Below, piece by piece: positions 1 to 6,217 of a stretch of 6,470 nt of DNA. The stretch comes from Syntrophomonadaceae bacterium. GTDB taxonomy: Bacteria > Bacillota > Dethiobacteria > DTU022. The notes under the pieces were generated by a model. The model was not told the origin of the DNA, did not search any database, and saw nothing but the letters and a program-made list of their open reading frames with translations. How positions within the stretch are numbered: the first letter of the stretch is position 1; each line of letters begins with the position of its first letter. A program made the translations under genes and the position numbers. The stretch spans positions 1 to 6,470 of the forward strand of contig PWMM01000084.1 in the NCBI GenBank assembly GCA_003558195.1. The letters run 5' to 3'.

Positions 1-543
1 AATGCCATGCTGCAGATCCTTGACGACGGCCGCCTGACTGATGGAAAAGGCAGAACCATTAATTTCAGGAACACCATCCTGATCATGACTTCCAACATCG
101 GCAGCCAGGAAATCCTCGCTTTTCATGAACAGGGAGGCGAGTACGACCAGATGCGAAGCACCGTTTTAAGCTTGCTACGCAATCACTTCCGCCCTGAATT
201 TTTAAACCGGGTGGATGAAACTATCGTTTTTAAGGCCTTAGAAAAAGAACAGGTCCATAAAATCGCTGAGCTGCTGCTGAATAGATTGAATAAACGGCTC
301 TCTGATACAGCCAATTTAGAGCTCCAGTGGGAGGAAGACGCAGTCTCCTATCTTTCCGAAAAAGGCTACGATCCCGCGTTTGGAGCCCGGCCCTTGAAGC
401 GGGTGATCCAAAATGAAGTAGAAACCCCGCTATCACGCCGGATTATTGCCGGAGAAGTCAGTACAGCAAGCCCGATCAAGATCACAAAAGGCAGTGAAGG
501 CCTGGTATTCAATCAGGCAGCAACCGCCGAAAGCACAATTTAA
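1..543 (+). CDS. clpB: ClpB-type AAA+ disaggregase, C-terminal part (5' end cut by window)
   Basis: ATP-driven cytoplasmic disaggregase, which in this family works with DnaK/DnaJ to recover aggregated proteins. Only the last 180 residues are present: the frame is open from base 1 and ends at TAA 541-543. Numbering from the first in-window codon, the end of the second AAA+ module is visible: the LQILDDGRLTD stretch (residues 4-14), sensor 1 in MTSN (29-32), the arginine finger in FRPEFLNR (R70) and sensor 2 in GARPLKR (128-134). These are followed by the small C-terminal D2 subdomain. The sequence from ETPLSRR through IIAGEV and the short tail fit ClpB better than ClpC, but the N domain and middle domain that would decide are outside the window. 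A strong terminator hairpin follows 4 bases after the stop, so this is the last gene of its transcript. No frameshift is seen. Confidence 0.85.
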   Translation, partial: NAMLQILDDGRLTDGKGRTINFRNTILIMTSNIGSQEILAFHEQGGEYDQMRSTVLSLLRNHFRPEFLNRVDETIVFKALEKEQVHKIAELLLNRLNKRLSDTANLELQWEEDAVSYLSEKGYDPAFGARPLKRVIQNEVETPLSRRIIAGEVSTASPIKITKGSEGLVFNQAATAESTI

Positions 544-547
544 ACCC

Positions 548-590
548 CTGGGAAAGGGGGGCAGGTCCCCTTTCCCAGATTCTTTATTGT
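548..590 (+). terminator. Rho-independent terminator of clpB
   Basis: A perfect 12-bp stem pairs 548-559 (CTGGGAAAGGGG) with 567-578 (CCCCTTTCCCAG) around a 7-base loop. On + it is followed by a T-rich run (ATTCTTTATTGTT). It starts 4 bases after the clpB stop. The convergent flavoprotein gene ends at 584, so the same hairpin may also serve that gene on -, though its T-tract on that side is poor. Confidence 0.75.
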
Positions 591-1180
591 TCCGTTTTTT
601 CTTCAACTTCAGCTATAAAGTCTTTTCCAGCCTGGTAGGCTTCTTTTAGCGCTTCCGGGTTTTCGAGGATAGCTCCCTTTGCATCGTAACCACGAAAAGC
701 CAGGCTGCCGGCAAACTGGTGATTAATATTGTGGAAAAAAACTTTGACGATTTCAATGGCATTTTCACAATACCGCTTCCTTTTTAGAGCGCCGACGCAA
801 ATGAAAAAACCCTGGCGTTTCGGCTCGTCAGGAACAAATGGTGCATCAAGGTTATACTTGGCATGCCACCAGCATTGAAAGCGGTCGATCAGCATTTTCA
901 GTTGGGCATTCAGTGACCCGAAGGTAACCGGGCTGGCAATAACCAGGGCATCAGAATTGGTAACCAGTGGGTAAATATCCTGCATATCATCTTTTACGAT
1001 ACATTTACCATCTTTAGCGCAAGCATCGCAAGCCTGGCAGGGGCGAAATTTTAACTTATTAATATGCACCAGTTCAATATTCCAACCCATTTCTTTTGCA
1101 CCGCGGCAAAATTCCTTTAATAGAATTTCACTATTGCCATTCAGGCGAGGACTTGACGCAAGAGCCAACAACGTTTTCAT
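584..1180 (-). CDS. Iron-sulfur flavoprotein / NADPH-dependent FMN reductase family (198 aa)
   Basis: Cytoplasmic flavodoxin-fold redox protein expected to bind FMN and a [4Fe-4S] cluster; the electron donor and acceptor cannot be told from sequence. Motifs seen: the FMN phosphate loop SSPRLNGNS (residues 9-17), the compact cysteine motif CX2CX2CX5C (C48, C51, C54, C60) and the SPVTFGSLNAQLKMLIDR flavin/dimer segment (83-100). About 198 residues is usual for the family. The start is the ATG at 1180: AAGGATGTG lies 7 bases upstream, and MKTLLAL is the normal family beginning. A further in-frame ATG at 1192 would leave no room for a ribosome site. The gene stands alone, convergent with clpB and divergent from the deacetylase. 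A perfect 12-bp palindrome lies just upstream of its ribosome site. Family members are often called Isf or NAD(P)H oxidoreductase; no specific gene name is justified. Confidence 0.85.
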   Translation of the reverse strand: MKTLLALASSPRLNGNSEILLKEFCRGAKEMGWNIELVHINKLKFRPCQACDACAKDGKCIVKDDMQDIYPLVTNSDALVIASPVTFGSLNAQLKMLIDRFQCWWHAKYNLDAPFVPDEPKRQGFFICVGALKRKRYCENAIEIVKVFFHNINHQFAGSLAFRGYDAKGAILENPEALKEAYQAGKDFIAEVEEKTEQ

Positions 1181-1194
1181 TAATAAGCACATCC

Positions 1195-1206
1195 TTACTA
1201 TAGTAA
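1195..1206. promoter_or_regulatory. 12-bp perfect palindrome upstream of the flavoprotein gene (candidate operator)
   Basis: TTACTATAGTAA is an exact palindrome. It lies immediately upstream of the ribosome site of the flavoprotein gene, in the 137-base divergent spacer. The position suits a repressor operator overlapping a -10 region (TACTAT or CTATAG can be read within it). No regulator gene is visible, so the role is inferred from position and symmetry alone. AT-rich DNA yields such palindromes by chance fairly often. Confidence 0.25.
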
Positions 1207-1317
1207 ATTGAAAAACCGAAGAGCACCAAAAAAATATTGCCTAATCTTTTTTAGTAGGTTAACATATAAGCAAGAAAATATAAATACAAACCATATTTAC
1301 ACAAGAAAGATGTGGCC

Positions 1318-2253
1318 ATGGAGAATCATTATAACATAGGCAGAAGGCATTCCAAAAAAACGTCATCATTGAAGATTTTTATTTTCCTGGTTTTAATAGC
1401 CCTGGTAGCCTTGCTCGGGTTTTTTAGTGCCACCCAGTTCATAACAGCACAATCACTTCAAAACCAGTTAAAATCGCTTGATCAAAAAATTGATCAACTT
1501 CAAGAAGAACAAAGTGAAATGCAAAATAAGTATGATGAAATATATGAAGAAAACGAGCGATTAAGGGAAGAAAATCAACAACTCCATGAAGAAAACAAAA
1601 TGATGCGTTCTGAATCATTAATTGAACACGGCAACCGGGAAACCGACAAGGTCGCCATTACGATTGATGACGGGGGAAGTGAAGCAGTTAACCTCCGGGC
1701 GTTGGATTACCTTAGAGAACTCGGGGTGAGTGCTACCCTATTCCCCACCGGGCAAAACGTGGAGGCTTACCCGGAAAGCTGGAAACGAGCCGTGCAGGAA
1801 GGCCATGAATTAGGAAACCATACTTACAGCCACCCTTTTTTAAGCAACCTTTCCGAGGAAAGGGTCAGGGAAGAACTTAGCGGATGGCAAGAAGCCGTGG
1901 ATAATGTCCTCGGTGAAGCTTACCATACCCTTTTCTTCCGCCCACCGTACGGTGATGGGTTTTTAGCGGGTCAGGACTACCAGCGGGAACGACTGCAGCC
2001 GATAGTAGCTGAAGAGGGAATGTTTCCGATTATGTGGGATGTTGAGCTAGTTTATGCCCTGCGCAATGAAGCTTACACTGCTTCCAGGATAACTGAACAT
2101 GTTCTGCAAAACGCCCGGGGCGGCAGTATTGTCCTGCTGCATTTTACCGAGGCTGACATCGAAGCCCTGCCTAATATTATTCATGGCCTGAGAGAGCGAG
2201 GCCTTGAACCATGCTCACTGCGCGAACTACTGCTCGCCGAACCTCAAAGTTAA
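1318..2253 (+). CDS. Membrane-anchored coiled-coil polysaccharide deacetylase (NodB domain, 311 aa)
   Basis: Carbohydrate esterase family 4-type enzyme, expected to remove acetyl groups from cell-wall or other N-acetylated glycans on the outer face of the membrane. Layout from the ATG at 1318: basic N-terminus (RRHSKK, 9-14), one membrane segment (about 20-43), coiled coil (about 46-97), NodB domain (about 110-305). All catalytic motifs are present: TIDDGG (D117 likely base, D118 metal ligand; usual form TFDDG), HTYSH (H168 and H172, metal), RPPYG (208-212), MWD (D241) and LLHF (H275, likely acid). No cleavage site is evident, so it probably stays anchored. The start is uncertain: an in-frame GTG at 1312 is possible, but the weak AAGAAAG ribosome site is better spaced for 1318. 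A weak promoter candidate is TTGCCT (1237) - 17 - TAACAT (1260). The glycan substrate is not determinable. Confidence 0.9.
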   Translation: MENHYNIGRRHSKKTSSLKIFIFLVLIALVALLGFFSATQFITAQSLQNQLKSLDQKIDQLQEEQSEMQNKYDEIYEENERLREENQQLHEENKMMRSESLIEHGNRETDKVAITIDDGGSEAVNLRALDYLRELGVSATLFPTGQNVEAYPESWKRAVQEGHELGNHTYSHPFLSNLSEERVREELSGWQEAVDNVLGEAYHTLFFRPPYGDGFLAGQDYQRERLQPIVAEEGMFPIMWDVELVYALRNEAYTASRITEHVLQNARGGSIVLLHFTEADIEALPNIIHGLRERGLEPCSLRELLLAEPQS

Positions 2254-2555
2254 AGTATTTTTCATAACGGCTAGCCCTTAAAAAACCGGCACCACAAGAT
2301 CAGGTCTGGAAAATGATCACTCACAAATTCAATAAGGTTTTAAGTTTCTAAGGCCTCTAAAAAGTCAGCCAAATTTAGGCAAAGTTAAAAAACTAAGGGT
2401 TTAGCCCGGAAAAGGCGATATTATAACAGTAGAGCTGCAAAATTAATTCTTCACAGCCCTTTTGTAAACCGGCTTTTTAAATGTTCGGTTGGAAAAAGCC
2501 TGAGCAGCTCGTACTTAAAGTGCAGTATATCTAGATTTCTTATAACCCGGCATTA
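2254..2555. other. Non-coding spacer of about 300 bases
   Basis: No credible gene on either strand: stops are frequent and no family motif appears in short frames. It separates the 3' end of the deacetylase from the 3' end of the FMN_bind gene (convergent). The only structure seen is an inverted repeat at 2471-2500 and a short palindrome GGCTAGCC at 2269-2276. Neither is followed by a good T-tract, so no terminator can be assigned to either gene. Confidence 0.6.
2471..2500. repeat. Inverted repeat (8-bp arms) in the convergent spacer
   Basis: GGCTTTTT (2471-2478) and AAAAAGCC (2493-2500) form a perfect 8-bp stem with a 14-base loop. AACCG (2467-2471) and CGGTT (2486-2490) could pair instead. 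Lack of a T-run on either side argues against an ordinary intrinsic terminator, though the arms themselves are T- and A-rich. It lies about 55 bases past the FMN_bind stop. Confidence 0.35.
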
Positions 2556-2951
2556 TCAATTCTCATCCTGCAAAGCGTTTTCTATTGCTTTCAATAAACC
2601 CATGCTGCTTGTTGTCGCTCCAGCCACCAGGTCAACTCCCAGCCGTTGTTCTTCAATAACCCGGTCTAGAACTGCTTCAGCTTTCTTTCCATTGCTATGG
2701 ATATGCCTGGTCAACTCAATATCTGCGATCTCTTGACTTTTCACCGTTACAGTAACAGATGCTGCCGCCATAACGGTTTCTGCCGAACCCCAGTAAGTCC
2801 CGTCTGGAATAACACTGAGGTCAACTTCCCCGATGTACAATTGAGCCAGTTTAGCAGACTCAGGAATTAAAACCATCCCCACCAGTACTGTAAAGAAAAC
2901 CAGCGCTGCCGATAGAAATATGAAAACAATTAGCGGCTTATTATTTCGCAT
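2556..2951 (-). CDS. Membrane-anchored FMN_bind-domain protein (131 aa)
   Basis: Small protein with one N-terminal membrane segment (about 7-29) and an FMN_bind domain (about 45-128) expected on the outer face of the membrane. The domain begins DGTYWGSAE (50-58) and ends with DLVAGATTSS (107-116), which matches the flavinylation pattern D-x-x-(S/T)-G-A-T. T113 would be the residue to which an ApbE flavin transferase attaches FMN. The usual S/T at position 110 is Ala. Relatives include small electron-shuttle proteins and the RnfG/NqrC type. The start is the ATG at 2951, with GAGGA 6 bases upstream; an in-frame TTG at 2957 directly abuts GAGGA and is unlikely. The gene lies about 175 bases downstream of dctM on the same strand, without a clear terminator between them but with its own possible -10 box. 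A redox role is well supported; the partner is unknown, and no ApbE or reductase is in the window. Confidence 0.82.
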   Translation of the reverse strand: MRNNKPLIVFIFLSAALVFFTVLVGMVLIPESAKLAQLYIGEVDLSVIPDGTYWGSAETVMAAASVTVTVKSQEIADIELTRHIHSNGKKAEAVLDRVIEEQRLGVDLVAGATTSSMGLLKAIENALQDEN

Positions 2952-3027
2952 ATCCAATCCTCACTTAACAATTTTCCTAAAACAGGTAATTTTATATAAA
3001 CAAATATTAATTACTGCCCTTCATATA

Positions 3028-3056
3028 ATTATAATACACATTACCTTTATTGAATA
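3028..3056 (-). promoter_or_regulatory. Possible promoter for the FMN_bind gene
   Basis: On - there is a consensus -10 box TATAAT (3033-3028) with a poor -35 (TATTCA, 3056-3051) at 17-base spacing, about 75 bases before the FMN_bind start. The spacer is very AT-rich, so a chance match is quite possible. If real, it allows the FMN_bind gene to be expressed apart from the TRAP genes. Confidence 0.3.
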
Positions 3057-3126
3057 GATTTTAAACCAATTAGTTAAAAATAAAAACAGTTTAAAGGCGA
3101 ATTCAATCTATAAAACCGGTTTGCCC

Positions 3127-4431
3127 TTAGATCAAAGATGGTAGATAGGTGGCCAATCCTGGAAAAATAATCAGTAAAGCCAGGGCCAGGACTATGGCGA
3201 ATAAAAATGGCCAGATCCCGCGAAAGATCTTCTCGAGCGGGACATCAACGGCAACGCCTTTGATAATATAAACATTCATCCCCACCGGAGGGGTAATCAC
3301 TCCCATAGCAACAACCATCACGATAATCACCCCGAACCAAATCGGGTCATAGCCAAGCACGTCTACAGCCACCGGTAAAAAGATCGGAATGGTTAACAAG
3401 ATCAAAGCCAGGGCATCGATAAAACAGCCCAAAACCAGGTATATCAGTAATATTAATGCAATCACAGCAAAAGAAGGCAAAGCAAGTTCTGCCACCCATG
3501 CAGCCATGGCGAAGGGAATCCGGCTAATTGCAATAAATCGGCCAAATATTACCGCTGAACCAACTAAAAGCATGATCATGGCTGTAGTCCGGGTCGTATC
3601 GGCCAGGGAGCGTATAATGATCCCCGGGTTAATCCTTTTTTTAAGAGCCGTAACCAGTGTTACACCGGCTACCCCAACCGCCCCGGCTTCAGTAGGCATA
3701 AACCAGCCTGCAAAAAGGCCGCCCAACGAAATGGTAAATACCACCATTACCTCTAGCAACCCTCCACCTAAAGCCTTGTAACGGGATTGCCAATTGGAGC
3801 GTATACCCGGCGGCCCCAGGACGGGATTGCTTTTTGCCACCAGGTAAATTACCAGCATGTATAGGCTCATTAGCAGGATACCGGGGATAATGCCAGCTAA
3901 AAAAAGCCGTCCCACCGATTGTTCGGCGGCAATACCGTAAACTATGAATATAACACTGGGCGGAATTAAAACCCCTAATGCTCCCCCTGCTGCTACACTG
4001 GCCGTGGCAAGTGAATGGTCATAGTTATACTTGCGCATTTCCGGCAGGGCAATGGCCCCGATAGTAGCAGCCGTAGCGGTATTCGATCCACATACCGCGC
4101 CAAAAAGGGCACATGTAGCCTGGGTAGCAATAGCCAGGCCCCCCGGCAGGTGTCCCATCATCTTATAAGCCAGATCGTATAAACGGGTTCCCATCCCGGT
4201 ATGAAATGCTAAAAACCCCATCAGAATAAACATGGGAATTACACTGAGAGAATAGCGGGAAAAAGTGGAAAATAATTCCGTTGAAGCCATCGTTAAAGCT
4301 GCCGAAGTTGAAGTAAGGTAACCAAAACCTGCAAAACCAACCATAGCCATGGCATAAGCAATAGGCATCCTTAATGCAATTAAAAGGAAAAAAAAGCTGA
4401 TTCCAATCATACCCACTGTGGTAGGACTCAC
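3127..4431 (-). CDS. dctM: TRAP transporter large membrane subunit, DctM family (434 aa)
   Basis: Channel/ion-coupling subunit of a tripartite ATP-independent periplasmic-type transporter, which imports an organic acid using an ion (usually Na+) gradient. It is very hydrophobic, with about 12 membrane segments, and 434 residues is the normal family length. Family motifs seen: GSNTATAATIGAIALPEM (115-132), GVLIPPSVIFIVYG (153-166), PTEAGAVG (246-253), GCFIDALALILLTIP (335-349) and TPPVGMN (380-386). It starts with GTG at 4431, overlapping the dctQ stop by 4 bases (GTGA). A near-perfect AGGAGGTG 7 bases upstream lies inside the dctQ end, so the two genes are translationally coupled. No intrinsic terminator is evident downstream, so read-through to the FMN_bind gene is possible. 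The substrate cannot be read from this subunit. Confidence 0.95.
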   Translation of the reverse strand: MSPTTVGMIGISFFFLLIALRMPIAYAMAMVGFAGFGYLTSTSAALTMASTELFSTFSRYSLSVIPMFILMGFLAFHTGMGTRLYDLAYKMMGHLPGGLAIATQATCALFGAVCGSNTATAATIGAIALPEMRKYNYDHSLATASVAAGGALGVLIPPSVIFIVYGIAAEQSVGRLFLAGIIPGILLMSLYMLVIYLVAKSNPVLGPPGIRSNWQSRYKALGGGLLEVMVVFTISLGGLFAGWFMPTEAGAVGVAGVTLVTALKKRINPGIIIRSLADTTRTTAMIMLLVGSAVIFGRFIAISRIPFAMAAWVAELALPSFAVIALILLIYLVLGCFIDALALILLTIPIFLPVAVDVLGYDPIWFGVIIVMVVAMGVITPPVGMNVYIIKGVAVDVPLEKIFRGIWPFLFAIVLALALLIIFPGLATYLPSLI

Positions 4432-4916
4432 TCTACTTCACCTCCTGCAAACTTCTGGAATAGCTTTAAGAAAACTGTACAGGCTAATACTAGAAAACCC
4501 AGTCCTACCATGTAAATGAACGGATAAAAAATCATCTGGGTGGTGGATGAAACCTCACCGCTTTCTGCGATTTGCAGTCCATATTTAAAAAGGTTATAAG
4601 CAAGTACAAATAAAAATACTACTACCGGGATTCCAGTAAACAAATCTATAATTTTTTGGACTTGAGTGGGGAGTTTATCTACGATAAAGCCTACCGATAT
4701 ATGACCGTTCTCCAGGGCGCAGCGAGCCAAAGATAGCCCCACCACTGCTGCAGTAAAAAACCCGACCATTTCGTAAGTGCCAAGTATTGACTGGCCAAGT
4801 AGAGCCCGCCCTAATATATTAGCCACCACCAGGGTTGCGGTGGCGGCAAGGATTATTCCAGCCAAAAAATCAAGCCCACGGCTTAATTTATTAACTACTA
4901 CCTCCAGAAATTGCAC
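4428..4916 (-). CDS. dctQ: TRAP transporter small membrane subunit, DctQ family (162 aa)
   Basis: Small membrane partner of DctM. Four membrane segments are seen (about 17-36, 48-66, 92-110, 131-150), as is normal for DctQ. Family features include ENGHISVGFIVDKLP (69-83) in the loop after segment 2 and the E-x-S-S-T-T-Q stretch (121-127) before segment 4. The start is uncertain. GTG at 4916 has AAAGGGTG 7 bases upstream, whereas the in-frame TTG at 4922 adds two residues but almost touches that ribosome site. The gene overlaps dctM by 4 bases and lies about 130 bases downstream of dctP, with a long hairpin between them. Together with dctP and dctM it forms a complete three-gene TRAP system. 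Confidence 0.9.
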   Translation of the reverse strand: MQFLEVVVNKLSRGLDFLAGIILAATATLVVANILGRALLGQSILGTYEMVGFFTAAVVGLSLARCALENGHISVGFIVDKLPTQVQKIIDLFTGIPVVVFLFVLAYNLFKYGLQIAESGEVSSTTQMIFYPFIYMVGLGFLVLACTVFLKLFQKFAGGEVE

Positions 4917-4970
4917 AGGCAATCACCCTTTATAGATGGATTTACAATCATAATAATTGCTCTTACTTTT

Positions 4971-5033
4971 AAAAACCCTTGCAGAAATACCCGGGCCAAA
5001 AAATTAACAGCCCGGATACCTCTTTCAAGGGTT
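4971..5033 (-). terminator. Terminator-like attenuator hairpin between dctP and dctQ
   Basis: On - an outer 8-bp stem pairs AACCCTTG (5033-5026) with CAAGGGTT (4981-4974). The inner stem is built on CCGGGC (5015-5010) and GCCCGG (4996-4991), extended by A-T and G-U pairs, with a 13-base loop. TTTTT (4975-4971) ends the structure, followed by AAAA. Its place after the dctP stop and before dctQM suggests partial termination or 3'-end protection of the dctP message, giving more receptor than membrane subunit. The short T-tract and the interior bulge make full termination doubtful. Confidence 0.5.
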
Positions 5034-5052
5034 GCACGGGAATACTAAAACT

Positions 5053-6141
5053 TTATTGATAATCTTCAGCCAGGCTTTTAACTGTTTCAAGAATTATTTC
5101 ACCGTCAAAACCCAGCTCATTCATCCTGGTCACAAAATCAGCCTGGATCGGTTGAACTGTTTCGATCCATCTTTCTTTTTCATCAGCAGTCAGTTCAAAC
5201 ACTTCCTGCCCGGTTTCTTCAATTGCCCAGCTCAGAGCTGCCTCATTCTGAGCATCCCACAACCCGGAAGCGACTTCTTCAAAAAAGCGCTCATTAACCT
5301 CCAGGAAGACCTCTTGCATTTCCGTCGGCAGGCCATCCCATTTTTCCTGGTTCATGGTCACAAAAAATACAGCATTATATAAAAAAGGCGTGCGGGTCAG
5401 GTAGTCTGTTACCTCAGCATGCCTCCAACCTTGCAAAACTTCAACCGGGGCCAGGTTACCATCCACGAGACCGCGCTGAATTGCCTCATAGGCATCGGGT
5501 TGAGGCATGGCTTCCGGAGTTGCTCCAAGCAGTGATAGTGTGTCGGCACTCAATCCGGCCGCCCGGATTTTCAGGCCCTGTAAGTCTTCCAGGGTTTGCA
5601 CCGGAGTGGTTGTGAAGAGATCACCCGGCCCGGTAGCCAACACAAACATCAGCTCGGTATCCTGCACTTCATCTGGTTGTAGTTGCTTAATTCCCTCCCA
5701 GGCTACTTTACTGGCCATGTAAGAATCATTATAGACAATGCCAGGAAGCTCGAAAGCCTCTAAAACAGGAAAGCGGCCGCGGGTATAAAAGAAAGCGGAC
5801 AATCCAATGTCTGCCATACCTGCGACAACTCCACTATAAGTATCATCTGCTTCAAGCAAGGTTTGGCCCGGGTAGCTGGTGATCTCAATCCGGCCCCCAC
5901 TGGCTTCGCTTAATTCCTGGGCCCATCCCTGAACTAAATCGGTTTCAGCAGGATGACCGGCCGGGAAAAAATGAGCCAGGGTAAACTCATAGCTTTCGTC
6001 TTCTGTTTCTTCACCTACATCTTCTTGTACTGTCTCATCATCTGTTTCATCAGCAGTTTCTTCTACAGCAGCGTCGCCACAGCCGACACCAAGCACCAGC
6101 ACAAAGGCCAGGGCTACAAATAGTAACAATTGTTTCATCAT
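5053..6141 (-). CDS. dctP: TRAP transporter substrate-binding lipoprotein, DctP family (362 aa)
   Basis: Extracytoplasmic receptor that binds the substrate and hands it to DctQM. It has a lipoprotein-type signal peptide (1-20) with Cys21 in LGVGC as the likely lipidated residue; Gly at -3 is not the usual Leu. Residues 23-49 form a very acidic linker (15 Asp/Glu of 27, no Lys/Arg). The DctP domain (about 50-360) follows, with LAHFFPAGHPAET (55-67) near its start and GLKIRAAG (189-196). R193 is at the position of the Arg that binds the substrate carboxylate in this family, and YEAIQRGLVDG (218-228) is also conserved. The ligand is therefore probably an organic acid, but which one cannot be told. 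Start ATG at 6141 has AGGAGGAGG just upstream; a second ATG follows at once. First gene of the TRAP group, preceded by a structured leader. Confidence 0.93.
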   Translation of the reverse strand: MMKQLLLFVALAFVLVLGVGCGDAAVEETADETDDETVQEDVGEETEDESYEFTLAHFFPAGHPAETDLVQGWAQELSEASGGRIEITSYPGQTLLEADDTYSGVVAGMADIGLSAFFYTRGRFPVLEAFELPGIVYNDSYMASKVAWEGIKQLQPDEVQDTELMFVLATGPGDLFTTTPVQTLEDLQGLKIRAAGLSADTLSLLGATPEAMPQPDAYEAIQRGLVDGNLAPVEVLQGWRHAEVTDYLTRTPFLYNAVFFVTMNQEKWDGLPTEMQEVFLEVNERFFEEVASGLWDAQNEAALSWAIEETGQEVFELTADEKERWIETVQPIQADFVTRMNELGFDGEIILETVKSLAEDYQ

Positions 6142-6156
6142 GTTCCTCCTCCTAGA

Positions 6157-6173
6157 GTTGATCTTAGATCAAC
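6157..6173. promoter_or_regulatory. 17-bp perfect palindrome next to the dctP ribosome site (candidate operator)
   Basis: GTTGATCT-T-AGATCAAC is perfectly symmetric around one central base. It ends 4 bases before the AGGAGGAGG of dctP. The half-site TTGAT...ATCAA recalls an FNR box, but the spacing is 5 instead of 4, so a canonical FNR/CRP site is not supported. Odd-centred palindromes of this kind are compatible with GntR-type and other dimeric repressors. In RNA it could also fold as a 7-bp hairpin beside the ribosome site. The regulator is not in the window. Confidence 0.5.
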
Positions 6174-6182
6174 GGCCGGGGC

Positions 6183-6210
6183 AAAAAGAAATACTCCGGT
6201 TGGGAGTATT
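6183..6210 (-). terminator. Second terminator-like hairpin in the dctP leader
   Basis: On - AATACTCC (6210-6203) pairs perfectly with GGAGTATT (6197-6190) around a 5-base loop, followed by TCTTTTTG. Because it lies only about 40-70 bases before the dctP start, it would act as an attenuator if transcription begins upstream of it. Otherwise it is a backup terminator for the upstream DsrE-like gene. Confidence 0.5.
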
Positions 6211-6217
6211 AACAGAC

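Noticed and set aside
230..649. Open frames of about 67-68 codons on both strands around the clpB 3' end
   Set aside because: They lie over the clpB coding frame, the terminator hairpin or the flavoprotein end, have no family motif and no ribosome site; they are shadows of real genes.
3061..3100. TTTAAAC/GTTTAAA inverted repeat downstream of dctM
   Set aside because: 7-bp AT-only stem with a loop over 20 bases in very AT-rich DNA; expected by chance.
3113..3122. Palindrome AAACCGGTTT just after the dctM stop as a terminator
   Set aside because: The stem is only 5 bp with no loop, and no T-tract is placed as a terminator needs.
3389..3781. 130-codon open frame on + opposite dctM
   Set aside because: It is antisense to a clear TRAP large subunit; its basic, Ala/Pro/Thr-rich composition is the expected reverse reading of hydrophobic membrane codons.
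5032..5382. 116-codon open frame on + opposite dctP, and a 71-codon one at 5507-5722
   Set aside because: Both are antisense to the conserved DctP domain, with no recognisable motif and no ribosome site.
6157..6173. FNR box reading of the dctP palindrome
   Set aside because: FNR sites are TTGAT-N4-ATCAA; here the gap is 5 bases, so the canonical assignment fails although the palindrome itself is real.
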